Assembly (NCBI GenBank): GCA_026392455.1 | Contig: JAPLCB010000009.1 | Span: 1 to 64,000, forward strand | Source of the DNA: Propionibacteriales bacterium | Lineage (GTDB): Bacteria > Actinomycetota > Actinomycetes > Propionibacteriales > Nocardioidaceae | Direction: 5' to 3' | Length of the DNA stretch: 64,000 nucleotides | Shown here: positions 19,316 through 26,815 of the stretch, piece after piece | How the letters are laid out: each line of letters begins with the position of its first letter | Position numbering within the stretch: the stretch's first letter is position 1 | Position numbers and translations under genes: made by a program | Notes under the pieces: model-generated | Told to the model about the DNA's origin: nothing | What the model saw: the letters and a program-made list of their open reading frames with translations, nothing else | The model's database searches: none

Positions 19316-20767
19316 TCAGTAGCGGTAGTGGTCCGACTTGTACGGACCGGCGACGTCGACGCCGAGGTACTCGGCCTGCGCCTTGGTCAGCTCGGTCAGC
19401 TCGACACCCAGGGCGTCGAGGTGCAACCGCGCCACTTCCTCGTCGAGGTGCTTGGGCAGCACGAAGACGCCGATCGGGTACTCCTCGATCTTGGTGAAGA
19501 GCTCGATCTGGGCCAGCACCTGGTTGGTGAACGACGTCGACATCACGAACGACGGGTGACCGGTCGCGTTGCCGAGGTTCAGCAGACGGCCCTCGGAGAG
19601 AACGATGACCTTCTTGCCGTCGGGGAAGATCCACTGGTGGACCTGCGGCTTGATCTCGTCCTTGACGATGCCGGGGATCTGCGAGAGGCCGGCCATGTCG
19701 ATCTCGTTGTCGAAGTGACCGATGTTGCCGACGATCGCCTGGTGCTTCATCTTCTCGAAGTGCTCGACCTTGATGATGTCGAAGTTGCCCGTCGTGGTGA
19801 CGAAGATGTCGGCGTACTCGACGACCGACTCCAGGCGCTTGACCTCGTAGCCGTCCATCGCCGCCTGCAGGGCGCAGATGGGGTCGATCTCGGTGATGAT
19901 GACCCGGGCACCCTGACCGCGCAGGGACTCGGCCGAGCCCTTGCCGACGTCGCCGTAGCCGCAGACGACCGCGACCTTGCCGCCGATCATGACGTCGGTG
20001 GCGCGGTTGATGCCGTCGATCAGCGAGTGCCGGCAGCCGTACTTGTTGTCGAACTTCGACTTCGTGACGGAGTCGTTGACGTTGATCGCCGGGAAGAGCA
20101 GCGAGCCCTCCTTGAAGCGCTCGTACAGACGCAGCACGCCGGTGGTGGTCTCCTCGGAGACGCCCTTGATGTCGGCGGCGATGGTGGTCCAGCGCGACGG
20201 GTTGTTCTCCAGCGAACCGGCCAGAACGCGCAGCACCTCCTTGTACTCCTCGTTGTCGGTGGAGTCCTGCGGCGGGACGACCCCGGCCTTCTCGAACTCG
20301 ACACCCTTGTGCACGAGCAGGGTGATGTCACCGCCGTCGTCGAGCAGCACGTTCGGGCCCACCGGGTTGCCGTCAGCGTCCTTGAAGTCGAAGACCTTCT
20401 CGGCCTCGTCCCAGTACTCCGCCAGGGTCTCGCCCTTCCAGGCGAAGACGGGGGTGCCCTTCGGGTCCTCGACCGTGCCCCCGGTGCTCGGCGGGCCGAC
20501 GACGACCGCGGCCGCCGCGTGGTCCTGGGTGGAGAAGATGTTGCAGGTGGCCCAGCGCACGTCCGCGCCGAGGGCGACCAGCGTCTCGATCAGCACGCCG
20601 GTCTGGATGGTCATGTGCAGCGAGCCGGCGATCCGGGCACCCTTGAGGGGCTGGGCATCGCCGTACGTCGTACGGAGCGAGACCAGACCGGGCATCTCGT
20701 GCTCGGCGAGGGTGAGCTCCTTGCGGCCGAAATCGGCAAGCGAAAGGTCAGCGACCTTGTAGTCCAT
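19316..20767 (-). CDS. ahcY: S-adenosylhomocysteine hydrolase
   Basis: The 483-residue product converts S-adenosylhomocysteine to homocysteine and adenosine, with tightly bound NAD. Landmarks are [18 protein letters not shown] at the start, TGVLIETL, the NAD-binding [34 protein letters not shown], and the C-terminal KSDHYRY that closes the NAD site. Length fits actinobacterial forms. The start at 20767 is set by the family N-terminus and AAGGA 9 nt upstream; a longer frame starts inside the leader. A predicted promoter lies about 120 bp upstream. The product homocysteine connects with MetY in this window. Confidence 0.97.
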   Translation of the reverse strand: MDYKVADLSLADFGRKELTLAEHEMPGLVSLRTTYGDAQPLKGARIAGSLHMTIQTGVLIETLVALGADVRWATCNIFSTQDHAAAAVVVGPPSTGGTVEDPKGTPVFAWKGETLAEYWDEAEKVFDFKDADGNPVGPNVLLDDGGDITLLVHKGVEFEKAGVVPPQDSTDNEEYKEVLRVLAGSLENNPSRWTTIAADIKGVSEETTTGVLRLYERFKEGSLLFPAINVNDSVTKSKFDNKYGCRHSLIDGINRATDVMIGGKVAVVCGYGDVGKGSAESLRGQGARVIITEIDPICALQAAMDGYEVKRLESVVEYADIFVTTTGNFDIIKVEHFEKMKHQAIVGNIGHFDNEIDMAGLSQIPGIVKDEIKPQVHQWIFPDGKKVIVLSEGRLLNLGNATGHPSFVMSTSFTNQVLAQIELFTKIEEYPIGVFVLPKHLDEEVARLHLDALGVELTELTKAQAEYLGVDVAGPYKSDHYRY

Positions 20768-20882
20768 GTGAATGTCCTTGCAGGTTGAAATGGCGTCGAC
20801 GAGCGACATGAGGACAGGCGAGAGCCTGTACGAATCAGTTCTGGGCGTCTGGCCACGATCTCGTGCGCGAGGCGCAGTCCCC

Positions 20883-20888
20883 ATCGTA
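20883..20888 (-). promoter_or_regulatory. Predicted -10 element of ahcY
   Basis: TACGAT on the minus strand would give a leader of about 108 nt. No good -35 hexamer is visible. The leader does not resemble the S-adenosylhomocysteine riboswitch consensus as I remember it. Confidence 0.4.
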
Positions 20889-20940
20889 CCTGTTGGCCCC
20901 ATTTCGGGAGGCAGAAGTCGGAGCGTCGCGGGCGGGCCTC

Positions 20941-20946
20941 TAGGCT
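20941..20946 (+). promoter_or_regulatory. Predicted leaderless -10 of the DUF808 gene
   Basis: TAGGCT ends 6 nt before the ATG at 20953; no ribosome-binding site is present. Confidence 0.6.
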
Positions 20947-20952
20947 CACCCC

Positions 20953-21909
20953 ATGAGCGCTGGACTCTTCGGACTTCTCGATGACATTGCCGCGCTGGCG
21001 CGCCTCGCCGCAGCCTCGCTCGACGACGTCGGCGCCGCTGCCGGTCGGGCCAGCGTCAAGGCCGCCGGTGTCGTCGTCGACGACACCGCCGTGACCCCGC
21101 AGTACGTCCAGGGCGTCGCGGCCCAGCGCGAGCTCCCGATCATCAAGAAGATCGCGGTCGGTTCGCTGCGCAACAAGTTGCTGCTCATCCTGCCGGCGGC
21201 CCTGCTGCTGAGCCAGTTCGCCGACTTCCTGCTGACCCCGCTGCTCATGGTCGGCGGTACCTACCTGTGCTACGAGGGAGCCGAGAAGGTCTGGGAGCGG
21301 CTCGCCGGCCACGGCCCGCACGGCGAGACCCTCGAGCAGACCCAGCAGCACTTCGAGGGCGCCAGCGCCGAGGAGCAGGAGAAGACGGTGATCTCCGGTG
21401 CTGTCCGGACCGACTTCATCCTCTCCGCCGAGATCATGGTGATCGCTCTCAACGAGGTCGAGAACGAACCCTTCGTCTCCCGGGCGCTCATCCTGATCGT
21501 CGTGGCGCTCGGGATCACCGCACTGGTCTACGGGGTGGTCGCGCTGATCGTGAAGATGGACGACGTCGGCCTGCACCTGGCCGGTCGCTCGAACACCGCC
21601 GTCCAGAAGGTGGGGCGCGGGCTGGTGCAGGCGATGCCGGTACTGCTCGCGACGATCGCGACCGTCGGCGTCGCCGCCATGCTCTGGGTCGGCGGCCACA
21701 TCGTGCTGGCCGGCCTGGACGACCTGGGTGCGCACGGGCCCTACGACCTGGTCCACCACCTGCAGCACGAGGCCGAGCACGCCGTGCACGAGCTCAGCTC
21801 GGTCGTCGGCTGGCTGACCAACACGCTCGCATCAGCCGTCTTCGGGCTCGCGATCGGGGCGGTCGTGGTCATCGTGATGCACGTCCTCCCGACGAAGCAG
21901 AAGCACTAG
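20953..21909 (+). CDS. DUF808 (YedI-like) membrane protein
   Basis: The 318-residue product starts [20 protein letters not shown], the conserved opening of DUF808/YedI proteins, and has about five to six membrane segments (near 74-97, 152-170, 175-200, 224-248, 285-313). A histidine-rich stretch between the last segments ([15 protein letters not shown]) may bind metal. Function is unknown in the family. It is divergent from ahcY and its 3' end overlaps the convergent SIS gene by 4 bp. It is transcribed from a probable leaderless promoter. Confidence 0.85.
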   Translation: MSAGLFGLLDDIAALARLAAASLDDVGAAAGRASVKAAGVVVDDTAVTPQYVQGVAAQRELPIIKKIAVGSLRNKLLLILPAALLLSQFADFLLTPLLMVGGTYLCYEGAEKVWERLAGHGPHGETLEQTQQHFEGASAEEQEKTVISGAVRTDFILSAEIMVIALNEVENEPFVSRALILIVVALGITALVYGVVALIVKMDDVGLHLAGRSNTAVQKVGRGLVQAMPVLLATIATVGVAAMLWVGGHIVLAGLDDLGAHGPYDLVHHLQHEAEHAVHELSSVVGWLTNTLASAVFGLAIGAVVVIVMHVLPTKQKH

Positions 21910-22928
21910 CGCGCGAGCCCGATCTCCAGGTAGCGGGCGGCGAACGTGCCGGTCGCCAGCAGCGCGGCGTACCGGGCCACGTCACCGTCGGCCTCGGTAC
22001 CGACCTGCTCGATCCGGACACCGTTGGCGTCGGCCTGGTCGACCAGCCGCTGCCGGGTCTCGGCGACGACCGGGTCCGGCGAACCGTCGTCCAGGATCAC
22101 CAGGGACGGTCGCAGCTCGGCCACCTCGTCGGCGAACGGGTCGGCGAAGACGTCGACCTGCTGAGCCGCAGCCAGCACCGGCAGCAGGTGCTCGGCATCG
22201 GCGGCCAGGGCCGCCCGGCCGGTGGCTCGCCGGATCGACTCTGCCACCCTGCGCGCGGCCCGGGCCGCGAGCACGGTGCCTCCCCAGATCACCGGGCTGG
22301 TCTCGGCGATCCCGCTGGCGAGGATCTTGGCCGGGTTGACCGCCAGGTCACGGAACGGCCCACAGCTCAGCGCGACGTCGTCGAGAGCGGTCGCGACCAC
22401 CTCGGGGTCGGTGTCGGGCCCCAGGTCGAGCCGGTCCAGGAGGTCCAGCATCACCGTCGCGGTGGCCAGCTGGTCGCCGGTCACCGTCGGCAGCAGGGTC
22501 GAGTAGCGGCCGGGTACGTGCCGTCCGACCAACGAGTCCTCGGGGGTGGCGACCACCAGCTGGCAGCCACGGCGGACCGCCTCGGCCACGCCGGCAGCGG
22601 TCGCCGGGTCGGCCCCGTCGGGGGCGAGCACGACGACCAGGTCGAGGGCCCCGGCCCAGCCGGGAAGTCCGGCACCGGGCCAGGCCACGAACGGCACCGG
22701 GCAGGTCGGTTCCAGGACGGCACGGAGCAAGCGCGAGTCCGGGCCCGCGGCTACCACGGCCCGCGGGCGGGACTCGACCAGCCGCGCCACCGCGGCCTGC
22801 AACGGCTCTGCTGCGGAGACGGCCTCACGGCGTACCCGGGAACCGGCTTCAGCCAGGTTCCGCAGGCCGGGCTCAGCGCGCCGCAGCACGTCCTGGTCGT
22901 CGAGCAGTCCGTCGTCGAAGGAGTTCAT
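21906..22928 (-). CDS. SIS-domain phosphosugar isomerase-like protein (TobH-like)
   Basis: The 340-residue product resembles the two-SIS-domain proteins found beside manB and manA in actinobacteria (Rv3256c/TobH type), related to bifunctional phosphoglucose/phosphomannose isomerases. Visible SIS-like segments are ALDLVVVLAPDG, GCQLVVATPEDS and SPVIWGGTVLAARAARRVAE. The start at 22928 (MNSFDDGLLDD) has GAGGAGG upstream and a gap of 16 bp from the Trm112-like gene. The neighbourhood manB-Trm112-SIS suggests mannose-phosphate metabolism, but activity is not established. It overlaps DUF808 at the 3' end. Confidence 0.75.
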   Translation of the reverse strand: MNSFDDGLLDDQDVLRRAEPGLRNLAEAGSRVRREAVSAAEPLQAAVARLVESRPRAVVAAGPDSRLLRAVLEPTCPVPFVAWPGAGLPGWAGALDLVVVLAPDGADPATAAGVAEAVRRGCQLVVATPEDSLVGRHVPGRYSTLLPTVTGDQLATATVMLDLLDRLDLGPDTDPEVVATALDDVALSCGPFRDLAVNPAKILASGIAETSPVIWGGTVLAARAARRVAESIRRATGRAALAADAEHLLPVLAAAQQVDVFADPFADEVAELRPSLVILDDGSPDPVVAETRQRLVDQADANGVRIEQVGTEADGDVARYAALLATGTFAARYLEIGLAR

Positions 22929-22944
22929 CGCCGCCTCCTCGCCC

Positions 22945-23115
22945 TCAGCCGGGCCGACGAGCCTCGTCGACCAGCAGGACCGGGATGTCGTCCCGCACGG
23001 GATAGGCCAGTCCGCAGCCCGTGCAGACCAGCTCACCGGCCGGGTCGTCCACCGCCAGCGAGGCGTGGCAAGCCGGGCAGACGATCAGGTCGAGCAGCTT
23101 CGGGTCGAGATTCAT
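22945..23115 (-). CDS. Trm112-family zinc-ribbon protein (56 aa)
   Basis: This short gene encodes MNLDPKLLDLIVCPAC, then a second CTGC pair about 20 residues later, and ends in DDIPVLLVDEARRPG. This is the Trm112/YcaR zinc-ribbon pattern; in eukaryotes and archaea Trm112 activates methyltransferases, and bacterial versions have an uncertain role. The gene lies 28 bp after manB and 16 bp before the SIS gene, matching the mycobacterial order (Rv3257c-Rv3258c-Rv3256c region). It is easy to miss because it is only 57 codons. Confidence 0.85.
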   Translation of the reverse strand: MNLDPKLLDLIVCPACHASLAVDDPAGELVCTGCGLAYPVRDDIPVLLVDEARRPG

Positions 23116-23143
23116 CGGTACTCCCTGGTCACGAACGGCTGGG

Positions 23144-24490
23144 TCAGGAACGGATGGCGGCGAGGACCTCGTCGCGGATCTGCTGCATCGTGGCGGTGTC
23201 CTTGCCCTCGGCGTTCAGGCGCAGCAGCGGCTCGGTGTTGGACGCGCGAACATTGAACCACCAGTCGTCGTGGACCACCGACAGTCCGTCGAGGCGGTCC
23301 GTGGTGACCCCGGGACGGGTGCCCCAGTCGGTCTCGATCTGGTCGACCACGGCGCGGCTGTCGGCGACCTCGGAGTTGATCTCCCCGCTCGCCACGAAGC
23401 GCGAGTACGGAGCCAGCACCTCCGACAGCGGCGCGTCGCCCTCGGCCAGCGCGGCCAGGGCGTGCAGGGCGGCCAGCATCCCGGAGTCCGCGCGCCAGAA
23501 GTCGCGGAAGTAGAAGTGCCCGGAGTGCTCACCTCCGAAGATGGCGTCGGTCTCGGCCATCGTGGCCTTGATGAACGAGTGGCCGACCCGGGTGCGGACC
23601 GGCTTGCCGCCGAGCTCGGTGACGATCTGCGGCACCGCCCGGGAGGTGATCAAGTTGTGGATGATCACCGACCCGGGCTCCTTCGCGAGCTCGCGGGCGG
23701 CGATCAGGGCGGTGAGCACACTGGGGCTGACCAGCTCGCCGCGCTCGTCGACCAGGAAGCAGCGGTCGGCGTCACCGTCGAAGGCCAGGCCGATGTCAGC
23801 GCCGTGCTCGCGCACGGCGGCCTGCAGGTCGACCAGGTTCTCCGGCTCGATCGGGTTGGCCTCGTGGTTCGGGAAGGTGCCGTCCAGCTCGAAGTAGAGC
23901 GGGATCACCTCGGCGTCGATCTGGCTCAGCACCGCCGGCGTGGTGAGCCCGCCCATCCCGTTGCCGGCATCCACGGCCACCTTGAGGTGGCGGCCGGTCA
24001 CGGGGGCCAGCTTCAGCAGGTAGGAGGCGTACTCGGCGAGGAGGTCCTGCTCGTCGACGGTGCCCGGGACGTCCGCCGTCAGGGTCTCCCCCGAGGCCAC
24101 CCGGTCCCGGATCTCGGCCAGGCCGGTCTCCATCCCGATCGGTTGCGCGTGGGTCCGGCACATCTTGATGCCGTTGTACTGGGCCGGGTTGTGGCTCGCG
24201 GTGAACATCGCGCCGGCGCGCCCCAGGTGACCGGAGGCGAAGTAGAGACCGTCGGTCGAGGCCAGGCCGATCAGGGTGACGTCGGCCCCGGCCAGGGTCG
24301 CGCCCTCCGCGAAGGCAGCCGCCAGCTCCGGCGAGGACGGTCGCATGTCGTAGCCGACCACGATCGGCCCGTCGCCGATCACGGCGACGAAGGCGTTCCC
24401 GACCCGGCGGACCAGGTCCACGTTGATCTGGTCGGGCACGGTGCCGCGGACGTCGTAGGCCTTGAAGAACGCGTTCAGGTCGGTGGACAT
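23144..24490 (-). CDS. manB: Phosphomannomutase/phosphoglucomutase ManB
   Basis: The 448-residue product interconverts mannose-6-phosphate and mannose-1-phosphate (and probably the glucose phosphates). All four signature segments of the alpha-D-phosphohexomutase family are present: the phosphoserine loop TASHNP (S99), the Mg-binding DGDADR, the sugar-specificity loop GGEHSGH, and the phosphate-binding RASNTEP. Mannose-1-phosphate is the substrate of ManC, encoded 9 kb away. The start is leaderless, with a -10 hexamer that includes the stop codon of the preceding DUF3499 gene. Confidence 0.93.
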   Translation of the reverse strand: MSTDLNAFFKAYDVRGTVPDQINVDLVRRVGNAFVAVIGDGPIVVGYDMRPSSPELAAAFAEGATLAGADVTLIGLASTDGLYFASGHLGRAGAMFTASHNPAQYNGIKMCRTHAQPIGMETGLAEIRDRVASGETLTADVPGTVDEQDLLAEYASYLLKLAPVTGRHLKVAVDAGNGMGGLTTPAVLSQIDAEVIPLYFELDGTFPNHEANPIEPENLVDLQAAVREHGADIGLAFDGDADRCFLVDERGELVSPSVLTALIAARELAKEPGSVIIHNLITSRAVPQIVTELGGKPVRTRVGHSFIKATMAETDAIFGGEHSGHFYFRDFWRADSGMLAALHALAALAEGDAPLSEVLAPYSRFVASGEINSEVADSRAVVDQIETDWGTRPGVTTDRLDGLSVVHDDWWFNVRASNTEPLLRLNAEGKDTATMQQIRDEVLAAIRS

Positions 24491-24497
24491 GACCCGA

Positions 24498-24503
24498 ACC
24501 CTA
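24498..24503 (-). promoter_or_regulatory. Leaderless -10 of manB, made from the upstream stop codon
   Basis: TAGGGT on the minus strand ends 7 nt before the manB ATG. The TAG is the stop codon of the DUF3499 gene. Confidence 0.65.
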
Positions 24504-24869
24504 GTCGGACTGGTCGGGCTCCGAACGAAGCACCCTCAAGTGCCCCTTGCGGGTGCCTTCCCGCATCTCGAACGGTTCCCGCTCGACGCGGGCCGGGCGC
24601 GGCGCGGCTGCCTCGCGGACGGCATCGGCCAGGGCGAGCAGGTCGTCGCTGGTGTGGGCGTGCGGGTCGTCCTGGACGAGCCGGAGCACCTCCCAGCCGC
24701 GGGGTGCGCTCAACCGCTCGCTGTGCTCGACGCAGAGGTCGTAGGCGTGCGGCTCGGCGTACGTCGCCAGCGGGCCGAGCACGGCGGTCTGGTCGGCGTA
24801 CACGTAGGTGAGGGTGGTCGCCGCGGGGCGACCACACGCGGTACGCGAACATCGACGCAGCAGGCTCAC
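24501..24869 (-). CDS. DUF3499 family protein
   Basis: The 122-residue product has an N-terminal cysteine-containing motif (RRCSRTACGRPAATTLTYVYADQ, in part) and a later DLCVEHSERLSAPRGWEVLRL, the conserved signature of actinobacterial DUF3499 proteins; the cysteines and histidine look like a small zinc site. I start at GTG 24869 because a TAGCCT hexamer ends 7 nt upstream and the conserved region begins at once; no ATG is better placed. It is divergent from the zincin-like gene and followed by manB. Function is unknown. Confidence 0.8.
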   Translation of the reverse strand: MSLLRRCSRTACGRPAATTLTYVYADQTAVLGPLATYAEPHAYDLCVEHSERLSAPRGWEVLRLVQDDPHAHTSDDLLALADAVREAAAPRPARVEREPFEMREGTRKGHLRVLRSEPDQSD

Positions 24870-24876
24870 GCGGGTC

Positions 24877-24882
24877 AGGCTA
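24877..24882 (-). promoter_or_regulatory. Predicted leaderless -10 of the DUF3499 gene
   Basis: TAGCCT on the minus strand ends 7 nt before the GTG at 24869, supporting that start. Confidence 0.6.
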
Positions 24883-24906
24883 CCCGCAGCAAGCTCGGGC
24901 GCTCGG

Positions 24907-24912
24907 TAGGCT
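24907..24912 (+). promoter_or_regulatory. Duplicate leaderless -10 element (upstream copy)
   Basis: TAGGCT ends 6 nt before a GTG at 24919, exactly as in the downstream copy, because both lie in the 35-bp repeat. Confidence 0.5.
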
Positions 24913-24918
24913 CCACGC

Positions 24919-24987
24919 GTGATCCTCGCTTTGCTCGTCAACGCGATGTCGCCCACTCGGCCTCGAGCAAGCTCGGGCGCTCGGTAG
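24919..24987 (+). other. Possible 22-codon mini-ORF from the duplicated start
   Basis: The frame begins at the GTG of the first repeat copy, encodes VILALLVNAMSPTRPRASS and three more residues, and ends at TAG 24985-24987. That stop is the first half of the -10 hexamer of the second copy. It may be translated as a leader peptide or be only a by-product of the duplication; there is no evidence of selection on the peptide. Confidence 0.3.
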
Positions 24988-24990
24988 GCT
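24985..24990 (+). promoter_or_regulatory. Leaderless -10 of the zincin-like gene
   Basis: TAGGCT ends 6 nt before the GTG at 24997. Confidence 0.6.
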
Positions 24991-24996
24991 CCACGC

Positions 24997-25506
24997 GTGA
25001 CCGACGACAGCTTCTCGTCCGACCCGGCTGCAGCACTCCCGGTCGCGATCACCGCGGCGGGCCCGACCGAGCGCCGGACCGGACCGCGGCGACGCGACCG
25101 CCACGACCGTGGCATGCGCGGTCCCGCCTTCGGCACCTCGCCCCTCGCCCCGACCGGCGTGCCTGCCCGGCGCAACGCCGCCGAGCACTTCGACACCGTC
25201 GCCCTGCGGGTGATGCACGCCGTGGTCTCGCGCTGGCTCGCCGAGCTCGGCGACGTCGAGCTCGCGGTGGAGGAGGTTCCGGTCATCACCGAGACCTGGC
25301 AGGCCGGCACCGTCCCGCTGGCCGCGTACCTCGACCGCACCGCCACCACAGCCCCTCGGCTGGTGCTGTTCCGCCGGCCGTTGGAGCACCGGGCCGAGAC
25401 GTCCTTCGATCTCGAGGCGCTCCTGCTCACCGTCGTCGTCGAACAGTTCGCCGAGGTGCTCGGCATCCCTGCCGAGGACGTGCATCCCGGCTACGAGGTC
25501 GAGTAG
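24997..25506 (+). CDS. Metallopeptidase-family (zincin-like) protein lacking HExxH
   Basis: The 169-residue product has a disordered basic N-terminus (about 1-55, rich in R and P) and a C-terminal domain of the family often called metallopeptidase/DUF1025 zincin-like (FDTVALRVMHAVV, ELAVEEVPVITE, DLEALLLTVVVEQFAEVLGI). In catalytic members the last segment carries HExxH; here it reads VEQFAEV, so zinc catalysis is unlikely. The start is GTG at 24997 with a leaderless -10. It is convergent with the DUF5719 gene (16 bp between the stops) and divergent from DUF3499. Role unknown. Confidence 0.75.
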   Translation: MTDDSFSSDPAAALPVAITAAGPTERRTGPRRRDRHDRGMRGPAFGTSPLAPTGVPARRNAAEHFDTVALRVMHAVVSRWLAELGDVELAVEEVPVITETWQAGTVPLAAYLDRTATTAPRLVLFRRPLEHRAETSFDLEALLLTVVVEQFAEVLGIPAEDVHPGYEVE

Positions 25507-25509
25507 CAG

Positions 25510-25523
25510 GCACCCGCGGGTGC
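25510..25523. terminator. Short palindrome between convergent stops
   Basis: GCACCCGCGGGTGC is a perfect 14-bp palindrome between the zincin-like and DUF5719 genes, touching the stop codon of the latter. It may be a weak bidirectional terminator. Confidence 0.3.
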
Positions 25524-26815
25524 TACCAGCCAGCGGTGACCTTGGGCAGTACCACCGAACGCACCGACGAGCCGATGCCGGCGGTGGCGGTCCCCCGCGT
25601 GCCCACCACGACCAGGCCACCGACCACGGTGGGATCCTCGGCCAGCAGCCGCACGTAGCGGGTGCCAGCAGGAAGCACGACCTGCGACGTGGTGGCCGCA
25701 GCGACGGGGACGGTGACCTCCTTGAGCACGGTGCCGTCCGCGGCGAAGGACGCCACCTGCACGGAGCTGGCGTCGCGGACCGACGAGAGCATCAGCCGGG
25801 CCTTGCCGTCCGGGACCGCCAAGGCGGTGCCGCCACGGATCGGTTCGACGCCGGTGCTGAACGCGGTGTCCCCGGACTTCACCGAGCGGACCGCGGCGGT
25901 CACCTTCTGCTCCGAGCTGACCTTCAACGCCAACGGGGTCCCGTCGATCACCGAGGCCATCGGCACGGTCCGCACCTGACCGGGGCCGACGATGAACTCG
26001 CGCAGGGCTTCGGGCACGAAGGTGCCGGTCTGCCCGATCACCTCGACCTTGACGATCGCGTCCACCTCACCCGGGTTGGCGACCATCAGCGAGGAGGAAC
26101 CCCGCTCGACCGGGATCCCGGCGAGCGTGACCGAGGTCGACGGGAGCGACTGGGCGGGCAGCCACTCCCGGGCGAAGGCGCCGAGCGAGCCCGGCGCGAA
26201 GCGGTCTGCGGCCGACACGGCCACCAGCCCGCGGGTCGCCGTGATACTGACCGCCAGGTTGCCGATCGCGGGCGCCGTCTTCGCCAGGTCGATCACCTTG
26301 GTCCCGCGGGCCCCGATCGCGATGTTGCGGAAGTCCGGAGCCTGGACCGGGCCCTTCGGCCCGTAGACGACGATGTCGACGCTGGCCTCACCGGCCCTCG
26401 GGTTGGTGATCGTCAGCACCGTGTCGTGGGTGTTCTCGGCGCCGCCCGCGCCGACGAACCACCACCGCGCGGCTGGCTCCGGGCACGGTAGCCAGGCCAG
26501 CGACGCGCCGGAGGTGGCCTGCTGGCCCGCGAAGGCCCCACCGGCCACGTTGCGGTCGGCGACGACGTCGACCGGCTCCGCGCCGGACCCCAGCCGTCGC
26601 TCGGCGGCCAGGCCGGCGCGCACGCTGCCCGACCGGACCCGGGTGCCGGCGATGCCGCCGGTGCAGCTGAAGGTGCGGGAGTCGAGCTGGACCCGGGACG
26701 GGTCCCCGACCGGACGCCCGATCTCCCGTGGTGTGGTGCCCGCGAGGGTCAGCATCCCGATGCTCAGGGCCACCACCGTGCCGCTGAACAGTGCGCTGCG
26801 GCGGACGCGCATCAT
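25523..26815 (-). CDS. DUF5719 family secreted/membrane-anchored protein
   Basis: The 430-residue product has an N-terminal hydrophobic segment (about 8-26) that is a signal peptide or anchor, and then a repetitive beta-rich body with units such as NTHDTVLTITNPRAGEAS, VDIVVYGPKG, SSLMVANPGEVDAIVKVEV. This is the DUF5719 pattern found in actinobacteria next to a large glycosyltransferase gene. It overlaps that gene by 4 bp (ATGA), so the two products are probably made together. An extracytoplasmic role in envelope glycan assembly is inferred from the neighbour only. Confidence 0.75.
   Translation of the reverse strand: MMRVRRSALFSGTVVALSIGMLTLAGTTPREIGRPVGDPSRVQLDSRTFSCTGGIAGTRVRSGSVRAGLAAERRLGSGAEPVDVVADRNVAGGAFAGQQATSGASLAWLPCPEPAARWWFVGAGGAENTHDTVLTITNPRAGEASVDIVVYGPKGPVQAPDFRNIAIGARGTKVIDLAKTAPAIGNLAVSITATRGLVAVSAADRFAPGSLGAFAREWLPAQSLPSTSVTLAGIPVERGSSSLMVANPGEVDAIVKVEVIGQTGTFVPEALREFIVGPGQVRTVPMASVIDGTPLALKVSSEQKVTAAVRSVKSGDTAFSTGVEPIRGGTALAVPDGKARLMLSSVRDASSVQVASFAADGTVLKEVTVPVAAATTSQVVLPAGTRYVRLLAEDPTVVGGLVVVGTRGTATAGIGSSVRSVVLPKVTAGW

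Larger units (their letters stand above)
24888..25000 (+). repeat. 35-bp direct repeat carrying a duplicated leaderless promoter
   Basis: Two exact 35-bp copies lie at 24888-24922 and 24966-25000, with a 78-bp period. Each contains TAGGCT, six bases and GTG. The second copy is the promoter and start of the zincin-like gene; the first copy lies in the same orientation and would start a short frame. The spacer (24923-24965) holds a copy of another dispersed motif. Confidence 0.9.

Noticed and set aside
18368-20788. An 806-codon plus-strand frame opposite mtrB, mtrA and ahcY
   Set aside because: Opposes three well-supported genes and has no motif of its own.
20768-20952. A possible S-adenosylhomocysteine riboswitch before ahcY
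   Set aside because: The leader does not show the conserved core I remember for that riboswitch and no matching pseudoknot was found by eye.
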